NCBI GenBank assembly: GCA_029339195.1
Contig: JAPTJF010000007.1
Location: forward strand, 124,001-188,000
Direction: 5' to 3'
DNA from: Micractinium sp. NFX-FRZ
Taxonomy: Eukaryota; Chlorophyta; Trebouxiophyceae; Chlorellales; Chlorellaceae
Length of the DNA stretch: 64,000 nucleotides
Below are positions 24,639 to 35,841 of this stretch, one piece after another. The notes beneath the pieces were generated by a model, which worked only from the letters and a program-made list of their open reading frames with translations, did not search any database and was not told where the DNA came from. How positions within the stretch are numbered: position 1 is the stretch's first letter; each line of letters begins with the position of its first letter. A program made the position numbers and the translations under genes.

Positions 24639-25022
24639 GCCTGCTTGGCGGGGGTGGCTGGTGCCGCGTCCTGGCCCTGCTGCTGCTGCGCCTGCTGGGT
24701 TGCCAGCTGCTTCTGCTGCTCCTCAAAGTGCCGCTTCAGGGGCTCGTTGAAGAGATAGAACCCCGAGCTTGCACCGACACTGCATATGTGCCATGGGAAG
24801 AGGACAGTGAAAGGACTCTTGTGAAGGGTCCCTGCGTATCGGGGAGCCTGCAGCTGGAGGCGGCAGGCAGCCAGCGGGCAGCGGCGGCGCCCGGCAGCGG
24901 CAGCCAAACCCTGAGCAGCCGGAGCCGCGGCGGCGCTACCGCCGTCCGTGTCCAATTGCTTACACGGCTGCCATCATGAAGTGCAGAGGGCGGTTCCGGT
25001 TGAAGCTCCTGGCGAACGACAT
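24635..25022 (-). CDS. 67-residue single-span membrane protein (two exons)
   Basis: Found by splicing. Exon 1 is 25022-24964 (ATG with G at -3) and exon 2 is 24779-24635. The donor GT|GTAAGC and a CAG acceptor are in phase. The product starts MSFARSFNRNRPLHF, followed by the hydrophobic MMAAVVGASSGFYLF, then a charged helix EPLKRHFEEQQKQLA and a Gln/Ala/Pro tail ending in Lys-Gln-Ala. The short basic N-terminus, single hydrophobic span and charged C-terminus resemble small mitochondrial inner-membrane subunits or assembly factors, but I recognise no family. Its TGA overlaps the ATG of the downstream LRR gene, so both may sit on one transcript. Confidence 0.6.
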
Positions 25023-25219
25023 GGCGCACTGTCTCAAGGCTGTTGACCTAGCGGGTTCTCAAAAAAACGGGCAGCGGGTAAGGATGCACTGAGTGGCCGG
25101 CAGGCCGCCCGTTTAGTGTGGCTGCGTGCTGTGCTGTGCCCTGCCGCCGCCAGGGCGTGCCGCCAACACATGCAATATTCTGACTGCAGCACTGCACCTG
25201 GCCCCGTGTTCTCGTCTTG

Positions 25220-25224
25220 TTACA
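25220..25224 (-). terminator. Candidate poly(A) signal TGTAA for the FAD oxidoreductase gene
   Basis: A minus-strand TGTAAC lies about 60 nt past the stop at 25282 and before the start of the 67-residue gene at 25022. This argues that the two messages are separate. Confidence 0.45.
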
Positions 25225-25281
25225 CATGTGGCATTTCGGGCAAAATCGTGATGACAACAGCTATGCAGGCGAGCGAGACTT

Positions 25282-27345
25282 CTACCCTGCTGCATGAGAC
25301 GGCGGCTCCTTCCACCGCAGCAGCTCCGCCGGCAGCCCCGCCTCGCTGCCCGTCAACACAGCCGCCGCCACCAGGCGCCCCAGCCAGGCGTGGTAGACCA
25401 AGCCGCGAGCCCCAAGCCCGCCAATTAGCCAGCAGGCAGGGAGCACGGGGTGCTGGTGTGTAGCAGGGCCAGCTGCTGCTGCTGTTTCCGCCGCTGGCGC
25501 CTCCGCTGCTGCAGGTGTGCTCCTGCTCTCACTTGCGCTGCTGCTGCTGCTGCTGCTTTCCCCATCATCGTGCAGCGGCAGCCGCCCGGCGTAGGGAATG
25601 GAGCCGTCAGATCCCCGCAAAGGGAGCGCTCGCACCCCTGACCGTACCACCTCCACCTGCCAGCCACCCAGCGGCGGCCACAGCTGGCAGGCAGCAGGCA
25701 GCAGCGCCGCTCCTGCTGCCTCCGCCTCGCTGGCATCTGACACCACTGGCCGGCTGAGCTGCTCAAAAGCCTCGCCTGGAGTGAGGCCATAGCGCTTGGT
25801 GGCTCCAACCACCAGGCTCCTGCTGCCGTGGGCGGCAATGTATGGTGAGCCCAGAAGGGAGGGCGCCCCCGGCGGGTACCCGCCCCCACTGCCGCCGATG
25901 CCGCTGCTGCCACCGATGCTGCTGCTGCCATTGCTGCTCGAGTCATTGCTGCTGCTGCTGCTGCTGCCGCTGCTGCTGCTGCTGCCTGGCTGCATGTCAA
26001 GAGAGTACCCCTGGCACAGATCCAAAGGCAGCTGCCCCGCCAGCTCAGCAATGCTGCCCACAGCCGCCCCAGCCGCCACCACCACAGCATCAAATGGCCC
26101 CTGTGCTGCCTGCAGCTCTCTGAGGGATGTGACCGGCCGCCTGACCAGAGTGGCAGCTGAGCTGGCGCCAGCCTGGCCGGCCGCCAGCTGGCATGCCAGC
26201 CACAGCGCACGCATGTAAGAGGCAGGGTGAATGGTCAGCCCAGCCTGGACCATCAAGCCCGCCGCTGGCGGCCCAGCAGGTGGCAGTGCCTGCTGCTGCT
26301 GTAGATGCTGGTCACGCCGATGCTGCTTGCCCGGGCGCCGTTGGCCGGCTGCTGCTGCTGCCGGCTGTTGCGGTGGAGCTACCGCTGCTTCCTCTGCTGG
26401 CAGCAGCAGTTCCGGCTGCAACCCTGGAACCAACGCTGTCAAAGCTTCTGCATCTGTCAACGCTTCTGCCTGCATGGCAGCTGCCGCCGCTGGATCGGCA
26501 GGCAGAAAGCGGGCGATGTCACGTGCCTGCTTGGCTGACCGTGTCGGCCGCAGCATGCCGTCCCGCCATGCAAACGGCCACCGGATGGGCCCAGCTGCCG
26601 TCTCTAGAGTGCCGTCGGCCCCCGTAGCTGCTGCCTCTGCCTCTGCTTCCGCCGCTGCTGCTTCAACTGCTGCCTCTGCTGCTTCCAAAAGTTGCACCGC
26701 GTCCTGGAAAGCCTCCAAGCCCTGCCACAGCATCTGCACGGGCAGAGGGGGCGGCGGTGGCACACATGAGGCATGAGGCTGAAGAATCAGGATTGGCAGG
26801 CAGGATGGTTCCCCAAGCATTGAAGGCCAGCCGTGATGCAGGCAGACGCTAGCAAAGCCGTCAAACTGCCACTGCTTCAGCACACCACTCCTTCAGCTCA
26901 CCTTGCCCCGCGGGGTGTAGGGGTGCAGTAGCCCTGCTGCGGCGCCGCTGCCGCCGGCACCCAGGCCTACTGCATCAATCAGCTGCAGCTGCATGGGGCG
27001 GCCGGCGCTCCGGGCAGCCTGCAGGAGGTGCCAGGAGACTGCCAGGCCGGCAAAGCCGCCGCCCACGACTGCCACTCGCAGCGGTGCGGGTGGGGAAGAT
27101 GAGGGCGCCAAGTGAGTTGTGCCGTCGGCGGTGGTGGTGGCGGCAGCGGCAGTGCGTCGGGGCGCCCTGGCCACTGCTCGCCTGCGCGCATCGGAACCAA
27201 ATCGGTGAGCGCCTGTGGTTGCTTCACAGGTCTCACTGCGCTCGTTGTCGCGCAGACGGCGGTGCCCCAGTGGGGTCTAGCCCCACCTGCCAGCAGCGCG
27301 CCACGGGCTTGAGTGCCGCCCAATTGCAATCGGGACAAGCCACAT
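25282..27345 (-). CDS. FAD-dependent oxidoreductase (DAO/MnmC-C-like), organelle-targeted
   Basis: Exon 1 (27345-27287) encodes MWLVPIAIGRHSSPWRAAG. It splices in phase (AG|GTGGGG to CAG|G at 27181) to RRAVARAPRRTAAAATTT, giving a basic, hydroxylated presequence. The Rossmann FAD motif follows: VAVVGGGFAGLAVSWHLL, then GLGAGGSGAAAGLLHPYTPRGK. Later blocks fit the DAO fold: FDAVVVAAGAAVGSIAEL, LVVGATKRYGLTPGEAFEQL, ALPLRGSDGSIPYAGRLP and a C-terminal LIGGLGARGLVYHAWLGR. Similar proteins include glycine/D-amino-acid oxidases and the FAD half of MnmC (tRNA wobble-uridine modification); the substrate cannot be fixed here. Ser and Ala low-complexity loops are inserted. No ATG lies in frame in the exon that holds the FAD motif before an upstream TAG, which is why a separate first exon was needed. 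Confidence 0.78.
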
Positions 27346-27571
27346 TGTATCGCAGGGCTGTGTACAACAGTAGGTCATTTAAGCTGATCAGAGCTCGCCA
27401 CAGCTCTCCCCGCTCGCTCCCACTGGCCAGCAGCCTGGCAGCAAGCAGCTGTTGATATACAAAGGGTGTGCAGTGCTGATAAGTAACGGTAACAAGAAGA
27501 TTAGCATACACCCTGTAGGCTGGCGGCGACCGCCCCGCTGCGCCCGCCGTCGCAGCAGCCGTCGGCACGCG

Positions 27572-29633
27572 TCACGCGAGCCGCTGCTGGCGCCGCCCAT
27601 ACATGAGTGCTGCTGCCGCCGAGGCGGAGGCCAGCAGTGCTGCACCCAGCAGGGCCTGCCGTGTGGAAATTGTGTCTGGGATCTCTGGGAGCCAGCGCCG
27701 CTGCCGCCGCCGCTCCACGGCATCTGCTTCCAGCTGCGCCACCTTTTCTTGCAGCGAACGCACGTGCAGCTCCAACGCCTGCAGATGGGGGGCCGGGAAA
27801 CTTAAGAGAAGTGGTCAGGCAGTCTCGTTTCATGTAAAGTGTGAGCAGCAGCAACTGCTCTCCGAGCTCCACAGCCTGCAGGCAGGTGAGGCCAGCAGGG
27901 GCAAAGTTGGCCAGGTGGTTAAGATGGACGGATGGAGGCATCCGGCGCGCAGCAGGGCGAAGCAGGAGCAGCCCGGCTTCGTGACCGCACTTGCGCAGAG
28001 GCACATCCGATGGCATCACACAGCACAACATGCAGCTGTGCACTCCAGATACGCAAACACACGGGGCAGTGTGAAAGCAGTGGTGACGCTGCAGGAAGAG
28101 CCGGCACCAGCCAGGGGCGGTCTGGCAACCGCAGCTGCGCGCCAGACCGGGGGTGCGGTGCAGCAGCAAGCAGCAGCGCGTGCAGTGCGGGCGCAGCCAC
28201 TAACCTGCAGCAGCCCCACGGTTTGGTCTCCTGTTCGGCACATGTACCGCAGGTACAGTAGTGCTGCATCTTCAAACCGCAGGCCATCGCTGCTGGGAAC
28301 CAGTGCGTGCGCGGCTGCTGCCGTGGGCAGCGGCAGCGGCAGCGGCGGCGGCTCGAGAGCGTCGTAGAACTGCTCGCCAGGAGCCTCTGCTGCTGCCGCT
28401 GCTGCTGCTACTGCTGCTGCTGCTGCTGGAGCTGCTGCTGCTGCTGCCACTGCCGCTGCCGGGGCTGCCGCCGGCACCTGCAGGGATTGCAAGCGGGTTG
28501 CATGCAACATACGCAGTATCGAGTCGCAACATCTGGGCGCTGCCGCCTGCCCTGTGACACAACCAGGTGCACTTGTGCCAACGTGGCACACAAGAGGCTC
28601 GGGGCACAGAGAGGCGGGGCACAGTGACAAGGGTTGATTCCCGCAATCCCCCACCTGCTGCTGCTGCTGCTGCACGTATTTTGCGATGAAGTCCAGGAAG
28701 TCCTGCAGGCTCTTCCTGGAGGTATCTGCCATGAAAGTCTCGATGGTGCCGGTGAGGCCGTAGGGTCCGCTTGCGCTGCACGTCACCACAGCGTGCACCT
28801 GCGGCGGGCGGGAGGGGCAACATGCGCAGGCAAGCACCAGGAGGGCGGGGTGGGTGGGGAGGTGGCTTGAGTCGTGACTCTGGCAGGCAGGGGTGCATGG
28901 GGTCCCAAGGGGTAGTGGCCACAACTGACCCTGCCTAACTGCATGGCTGATCGTCTCCTGTTGGCTCAGTCCCACCAGCTCCACGCCACACCTGCTCATG
29001 CGCACCTGGCAGCCCGCCGACGAATCCGTGAAAGTGAACACCGCCTGCGTGGCAAACTTGGCGCCACCTGGCATGTCGGGCACCGGGGTGCTCGCCAGCT
29101 GCCAGCCGCCCCCCGGCAGGGCGGAGCGCCGCTGCTGCTCCACCACCCGCATCACGTCCTTGCCCACGAGCCGTTTGATGAAGGCGGGGGCGTCCACGGC
29201 GGTGAGGAAGCTCACGCTGCGCTCGTCGCCGGCCCACCGCCCGATGCGGGGTTCTGCAGTGGTCGGGGCTTGAACAGGCAGGCGTGCCGGTAGGACAGGC
29301 AGGCTGAAGGCAGGCGGGCAGCAGAACAGGTGGTTTGCTAAACATCTCTGGGTCCCACCCCAACCTCCCCCCAATGCTTACCCACCCCACCCACCCAGCA
29401 AGCAACTTTCTCGCTAGTCCGACCCTGTCCACCTGCTACCTCTCCCCCTTTGCTGCCCTCCTTTCCCGCTCCCTCTGCCCACCCCTCCCCCCACCCCCAC
29501 CACGGCCTCCTTCCCCCCCGCTTCTCAACCTTCCACTGGCGCCTGCACCCACCTGGGTCGTTGTTCATTTCTTTGTGGAAGCGTTGCAGGAAGCCTGTGT
29601 CACCGTCTCCATACACCAAGTCAAACAGCGCCT
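27572..29633 (-). CDS. VASt-domain lipid-binding membrane protein (5' exon unresolved)
   Basis: The VASt (VAD1-analogue of StAR-related lipid transfer) fold is read as ALFDLVYGDGDTGFLQRFHK, RIGRWAGDERSVSFLTAV, AFIKRLVGKDVMRVVEQQ, FATQAVFTFTDSSAGCQV, VVTCSASGPYGLTGTIETFM and DTSRKSLQDFLDFIAKYV. An Ala-rich linker, LRYMCRTGDQTVGLLQ, a short coiled coil (ALELHVRSLQEKVAQLEAD) and a C-terminal membrane span (RQALLGAALLASASAAAALM) follow, with stop at 27572. VASt proteins bind sterols or other lipids at membrane contact sites and are tail-anchored, so that role is inferred here. The first visible exon begins mid-domain at 29633; the start codon exon must lie between there and 30240 and I could not place it. 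No GRAM domain is visible. Confidence 0.7.
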
Positions 29634-30239
29634 GAAAATGGCAAGAAGCAACAGGGGAAGCAACTTGGCAGCGACAGCATGACGCTATGCAGTGCACAGC
29701 GGCGGGCAGCAGCACAAGCGAGTGCGCCACATCCTGCACCCTGCAAAGAAAGCTTTAATGTCGCAATTATGCTGAAGGCTTGCACAGACTGGGTGAAAGG
29801 CAGGGGGAAGGGCAGCGGCTGCAGGCAGCGGCGGCACCACCACCCGCCGGCACCCCACTGCTCGCCTGTGCTGTGTATCCGGGGACGGCCAGGGACAGAT
29901 CGACCTGTTTCACCATGGCGTCTGCTACTGATCGGGGCCTCCCTCAGAGCCTGCGGGAAGAGCAAAGCTGCCTTCCCAACCGAGTCAAGGGCTCCGCCTC
30001 CTGCCCCCCTCTGCACGGTTTACGAAGCGAACAGCTCGTCCCGATCACAAAGCGGCCTAGGTTGTTGACTTTGCGAGACAGCCAGCGTGGCGGTTCCAGC
30101 TCAGGGAGATGAGGGCGCGTCCACCAAAGCGCATTGCCTCATCGCAAGCACCGACATACTCAGCGACCTAGTCTGAAATTCAATCAATCAGCGCCCCGCC
30201 TGCCGGCCCCTTCTAGAGCAAAGTTCTCAGTCCAGCGGG

Positions 30240-31720
30240 ATGGCGTTTGCCGTGGCCCCTCTGGTGGCTCACAGGCCATGCATTTCCCACAGCTTGCAGC
30301 AGCGCCGGCCGCGCTCAGCCAGCAGGTAGGCTTCGGGGCGAAGCGGTAGGCTCCGCAAGCTCTTTGCGGGCTGAGAGCGCCACTTGCACTGTCTGCCGCC
30401 GCCACAGCGCAAGCGTTAGAGAGCCAGGGGTGTAGCCAACAAATCCCTTCTTGCCGCTGCAGGCTGGTGGTGCGGGCGGCGGCGGCGGCCGAGCTTCAGG
30501 AGCTGATGAGCTCTACGTCTGCGGTGCGTGGCCTCTGCTGAGCTTTGTTGGGGGGTGGCACAGCATGGTTGCGGGCATTCAGCGCTGGATGGCATGTGCC
30601 AGAAAGGAGGCTTGGACGGTTTGTTGCATTTTGACGGCATGAGAAAGGGCGCGGCACGGCGGCAGGCCCTGCGTCTCTTCAGCCCCGCCTGCGTCCCCTT
30701 GTGCTGCTCGCACCTACTGTGCCGTGCTGCTGTGCTGCACCCGTCTGCCCGCGCAGGTGCGCAAGGCGCTGCTGGCCCGCGGCTGGGACCTGGCCTGGAT
30801 TGACGGCGTGACGGGGGAGATCCAGAAGCGCAAGCTTACCGCCAGCGTGCCGCAAATTGAGGCCGTGGTGCGCGCTTGTTGCCGCCTTCCGTGCACATGC
30901 TGTTCCACCTTCTGTCCACCTCCTCTCTGTGTTGCCACGCCGCACGCTGGCGCTGTGCTGAATCGATGCATGTGCCTCACCTCATGCCTGGCTGAGCAAG
31001 GCAGGATGAGTGGTTGGGGAGCACGTTGAGCAGAGGCAAGATGTGGCTCTCTCTTACCCTTGTCTTCTTCTCTTGTGCAGGTCTCGTACCTCGAGTCCCT
31101 GGACATCCCCACCAAGAGCGTAGAGAACATGGCTGCCACAAACAAGAGCATCCTGGGGCAGCCCGTCGAGGCGCTGCAAGCGGTGGTGGCCTACGCGCAG
31201 CGGCAAGGCGTCAGCGGTGAGCCATCCTCTGTTTTGTGTTTGTTCATACGTGCTGACCGTCCGCAGCAGCAGGGGGCGCCCTCCAGCCCGAACTCAGCTG
31301 TGCGCTGTGCCCCTGCCTGCCCTGGCCTCCTCTTGCTTAGTGGCCCATGCCCTGCCCTGCTCCCTGCCCTGCGCTTGCCTGCCTGGTGGCCGCACCCTCA
31401 CTGTGTGGGAACTCCGCTTCCCTCACCGCCATGCTCTCAGCCCACCCTGCCCCACCTCATCACCGCCTCCCCCGCCGCACCCGCTGTCACCCTCTGCCAC
31501 GCCTGCAGGCGCGGCGCTGGTGCACCTTCTCGAGGCGCACCCCAACCTGCTGACCTACGCCATCTCTGCCGACGGCAAGCAGCTAGAGAAGGACCGGGCG
31601 CGGGCGTCGGTGGATGTGCAGGAGCAGAATGGGCGCAAGGTGGCGGGGGTGAGCTACTGGCGGGAGGGTGCGTCGTTTGCCGTCGCCCCTGTTGCACCCT
31701 ACAAGCCCTCTGCCCTCTGA
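30240..31720 (+). CDS. mTERF-like chloroplast protein
   Basis: Five exons. The ATG at 30240 opens a classic transit peptide (MAFAVAPLVAHRPCISHSL, then QQRRPRSASRLVVRAAAA). The mature part reads VRKALLARGWDLAWIDGV, EAVVSYLESLDIPTKSVENM, EALQAVVAYAQRQGVSG and ALVHLLEAHPNLLTYAISAD. These are short helix-rich units of the mTERF type (a run of hydrophobics followed by P-x-L-L). The C-terminus is ASVDVQEQNGRKVAGVSYW then REGASFAVAPVAPYKPSAL, with stop at 31718-31720. mTERF proteins bind organelle nucleic acid and act in transcription or RNA maturation, but only about two repeats are seen, so binding is uncertain. Divergent from the VASt gene, with which it may share a promoter. A TGTAA lies at 31898. 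Confidence 0.68.
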
Positions 31721-31897
31721 GCTGGGCCCCACACTCGGCTGTGCAGCAGGGGTGGCGTGGCCAGCCGGCCTGCGGCGGGCAGCACACCGAGGCATGCCAC
31801 GTTACATCACAGTTGCGCTGCTCCTGTGAATGCGCTGCCAACGCGGATGACCTGAAAGGAGGCATTGCCTCCCCGCACTGCTGTCTAGCATGCCCTC

Positions 31898-31902
31898 TGT
31901 AA
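31898..31902 (+). terminator. Poly(A) signal TGTAA for the mTERF-like gene
   Basis: TGTAA on the coding strand, about 180 nt after the stop. It is the first such motif downstream. Confidence 0.55.
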
Positions 31903-33066
31903 TGCCAAGCTGGACTGAATGTGGCACCATGTGCCCGCACCCACCAAACAGGCGTGCATGTGGCGCGTTGGGTGCCGAGCTGCAGCCTGCAAGCGTTTTG
32001 CACTATCAGCATCTGAGAGGCGGCACTCAGCATGAGGCGTGGCAGCCAGACGCAGGCAGTGCGGCGTGTGGTGTGTGAGCAGGCGCCATGGGCGGCTAGC
32101 CGGGCCAGTGCTTTGGTGCTTTGGTGCTTTGGTGCCCAGCCTGTGCTCCAGCCCAGCTTGCCCCATGACAGCGCTGCTCAACAAACTCTAAAATGCACCA
32201 GCTGCATGTCACGGCAAGCTGTAACTAGTCGGTAGCTGGTATCACAACCTGCCCTGCTTCACGGCATGGCCAGCGGCAAGGGGTCCTAGCCTTGGGGTAG
32301 GGGCGGGACAGCTCCAAGGGAGAGCCGCGCGCTTTGACGGAGGAGGGCGCAACTGACGAGCTGTGGGGCGCACACCTGTGGCTCCCCTGACAAATGAGAC
32401 ATGTGGCTCTCCTCACAAATGTGTAAATGCAGCTGGGAAGATTGAGGCAGAGCACCCACGGGTGCCAGGACACCACCCCTAAAGCGGCAGCAGTGCCGCG
32501 CCACACAGCTTAGAGGGGGGGGGCTGGGGCGTGCCGGGCGCCCACGCTTTACCGCCCTTCGGTTCACACAGCTATAGGACACATGTGCGCTCCAGCACGC
32601 ACGTGGTCAGGGACTACCAGCGCAGACTCCGGCGCAAAATAACCTTTTCGCGCCTCGCGCTGTACAGGGCTCTCAAGCCCTTGCCTAACGGCTCAAATGT
32701 ATGCTATAGATCTCCGATCATGCGCACATGGGGCGTTGCAAGGGGCATTACGGCCGGCGAACGCTGGCCACCAGCACCACAGCAGGTGCTTGCGGGGTCC
32801 CATGAAGGATGACGGTCCTCGAGCAGGCCCGCGCTCGAGAGCTTGATCTAACCTGCTTCTAGCACCACGCACAAGCGTTCTTTTCCCGCCCCTTTAGCCA
32901 AGCAGGCCGCAAGCGGCCTTGGGCTAGCCAGGTCAGGTTGGGCGCCTGCCGCCCTCCGAGCAGCTTGCCACGGCCTCGAACAGCTTTCTGAGGCCTTTGT
33001 GGAGCTTTCTGTGGCGAGTGTAGCCCGAAAGGCGCTGCCTTTGGCGGCTGCCCGGCTGGTGGAACC
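31903..33066. other. Intergenic region upstream of CCM1
   Basis: About 1.2 kb expected to contain the CCM1 promoter and 5' UTR. It holds three tandem TTTGGTGC copies near 32109-32133 and an imperfect tandem repeat (TGTGGCTC...ACAAATG) near 32377-32425. No supported gene. Confidence 0.45.
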
Positions 33067-34366
33067 ATGCCCAACACCCAGAAGCGCTCGGAGCCCCCCA
33101 CAGAGGAGGAGAAATCGAGAATCGTCACCGGCCCTGACCCTGACAGGTGAGGCTCAGGAGGAGCGAGTGCCAGCACGCGCTAGCTTCTCCAGTTGTGGGC
33201 GCTGCTCACCGCCCTCCTGCCCCTCCCCCGTCCCGCAGGTTCTACTGTCCACACCCAGGTGCGTCTGCTGATGGTGCGAAGGCTGAGCAGCGCCAGCGCT
33301 CCTTACTTGGCACGTCATGTGTGGTTGCCAAAGCTTGGTTGGGGGCTGCTTGCAGCAGGCGGGCTGCTTGCCAGTCCGCCTGGAGCGGCGCTGTGCAGCG
33401 GCCGGCAGCGGCACTGGGCAGTAGAACCCTGGGCGGCCCCTCCAGCGGCCGGTCCACCCCCTGCCACGGCCCGCTCACCGCCCATATGCGGCTGTCCGCT
33501 GAGGTTTTGCCTCCCCGCCGCCTCTGCTGCCTGTCTCGCTGCCCCCTCGCCCTCTGCAGGATGCAACCGCTCGTTTGCCGAGCTGTGGCGGCTCAAGGTG
33601 CACTTCCGTGCGCCGCCCGACGTGCGCGGCTCGGGCAAGGAGCGGGGCCACGGCACTGAGCTGCAGTTTTGCCCCAAGTGCGGCAAAGACCTGCGGCCCG
33701 GCAAGCACCATGTGGGGTGCTCCGCCGGCAAGAGCGCGCCGCGGCAGGCGGCCAAGCGGCAGCGTCAGGTGTGCACCCTTTGCTGCCGTCGTGCGCGCAC
33801 CCAGCTGCGCTGTGCTTGGCATGGCCCCTTGCCCTGGCCCCTCCTGTGCAGCGCTCGCGCCTGGCTGCAGAGCAGCATCATGAGCCCACGCAGCTGCTCA
33901 CCCGACATGCCCCTGCTGCCTGCCACCCCGACTGCCTGTGCCTGCAGCAGCAGATGAGCACCACGACTGAGAGCGCGGGGCTCACAACCGGCACCACGGA
34001 ACAGACCACCACTGGCAGCTGGGAGCTGACGGCGCGGCGGCCCGCGGTCAAGCAGCAGCGGCCCGGCACGGAAGCGGAGTCTGCACAGTGCGCGAAGCGC
34101 CCGGCGGCGGGCGCGTCAACGGGCGGGCGGATAGAGGGCTTGGACGCGGCGGCGCATGCAGGGCAGGGCGAGCAGCAGCAGCTGCTGTACGCCATGCCCG
34201 GCGCGGCGGCGGCGGCGGTGGCGACTGCTGGCGCCAGCGGCTGCGACGCTGCAATGCACCGCATGGCGTCAGGGCAGCACTACGGTGGGCACCACTTCCA
34301 GGCGGCAGGCGGCGCAGGCGGGATGATGCAGCACGCGGGTGCTGCGCACGAGCAGCAGCAGCACGC

Positions 34367-34399
<33 letters not shown>

Positions 34400-35841
34400 C
34401 GCGCAGCCAGCACAGCTGCCGCACCTGGATTTGCCGCAGCACCCAGGCGGCGAGCACCGCCCACACTCCCCCTCACCGCTCGACCTGTTTGGAGACCCCT
34501 TTGCTGGGGGCACCAACGGGCACGGCGGCTTTGGCGGCGGCGGCGGCGGCGGCAACCACCACACTGGCGGCGGCGGCGGTGGCCTGTTTGGTGATGACGA
34601 TGACGACGACATGCTGCGCATCCCCTCACCGCCGCCGCTGCCGGCGGACTGGGAGACCAACGCTGCGCGCCCCGGCATGCTGTTTGACTTTGACCAGTTT
34701 GACGCAAATAAGCGGCAGCAGGTGCGCCGCTGGTACAGATATGCTGGGGCAGCACAGCGCGCATGGCAGGCGCAGCAGTGTCATATCTTTGTGTTCCGTT
34801 TCAGCGCTGCTTTGTCTGCACCAGGCTCTGCGCTGCGTTGCCCTGCATGCCCCCGCCCGCCCTGCCGCTCGCCCCGGCCCTGTCCGCCCGGCGCCTCGCC
34901 GCCCCGCGTCCCTCACGCCCCGCCTCCCCTGCCCCTGCCCCTGCCCCCTCCATGTCTCCCCCGCAGCAAGCCGGCGGCGCCTCTGCCCCGCTGGTCACGG
35001 TGACGACGGCGATGAACCCGGTGGATGTGTTCAACCCCAGCGACGACTACATCTGGCAGATCCTGTTTGCGGGGGAGAACGACGCGGTGCCCAAGCGGGT
35101 GACCGGTGAGCTCCCCTGGGGCCAGCGGTGGCGCTGCTTGCGTGAGGGAAAGTGTGTGTGTGTGTGGAGGAATATAAGAGGCGGGGCGCCGAGCACGGTG
35201 CGCAGCGCGGCTGCCAGGCAGCTGCCAGGCCAGCTGCTTGTTGTATGGCCCGCGCCTGTGCATGCCCCCACACGATGGCACGCTCACCGCCCTCCCTCCT
35301 GCCCACCCGGCCCCCTCCACCCTCCCCCGCTCCGCCTGCAGCGCACCTGCACCACCCGCCCGCCACCGCCCTGAGTTACTTGGACGACACAGATCCTCTG
35401 CTGGATGCCATACTGGCAGATGACCTGCCGCCCGCCCCCGGGCACGCCATGACCGAGGCAGCAGCGCACCGCGAGCAGCACGCCAGCGGCGGCAGCGGCG
35501 GCACCGTGCCCGTCGCGCCTGGCGACGGCGGCGGCACCAGCGGCAGCCACCACTTGCACCACATGCACCACCACCACCACGGCAGCATGATGCTGCCCAG
35601 CCTGGATGCCGTGTTTGGGCAGCAGCAGGTGGTGCCGCAGCAGGAGCCGCACCAGCGGCACCAGCCGGCGGCGCACCCGCACCAGCTGATGCAGCAGCAG
35701 CAGCAGCAGCAGGCGATGGGGGTGCCCCAGCCGTACCGCAACGGCTACGCGTCGCACCACGGCGGCGCCATGGACGGCGTGTCGCCGCCGGCGATGAAGC
35801 TGGAGGGAGCGGCGGCGACCGCCGCGGGCGGCTTCATCTGA
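33067..35841 (+). CDS. CCM1: CCM1/CIA5, master regulator of the CO2-concentrating mechanism
   Basis: Six exons in phase. The N-terminal zinc module reads FYCPHPGCNRSFAELWRLKV, HFRAPPDVRGSGKERGHG, then LQFCPKCGKDLRPGKHHVGC. Putative ligands are C30, C35, H48, C71, C74, H84 and C87. From memory the Chlamydomonas ligands are C36, C41, H54, C77, C80, H90 and C93, so all spacings agree with a constant shift of six; H54Y is the cia5 lesion, and the equivalent codon here (33601-33603) is His. The rest is disordered: Gln, Gly and His runs, an acidic run before RIPSPPPLPADWETN, then FDFDQFDANKRQQ, NPSDDYIWQILFAGENDA and SYLDDTDPLLDAILADDL, acidic-hydrophobic stretches that could be activation segments. 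Expected to act in the nucleus, controlling low-CO2 genes such as carbonic anhydrases and bicarbonate transporters. The family itself is not much regulated at mRNA level. Confidence 0.88.

Noticed and set aside
27233..27568. A 111-codon minus-strand frame as the N-terminus of the FAD oxidoreductase
   Set aside because: It begins at GTG with no ATG in frame, while an ATG at 27345 splices cleanly in phase and yields a targeting peptide.
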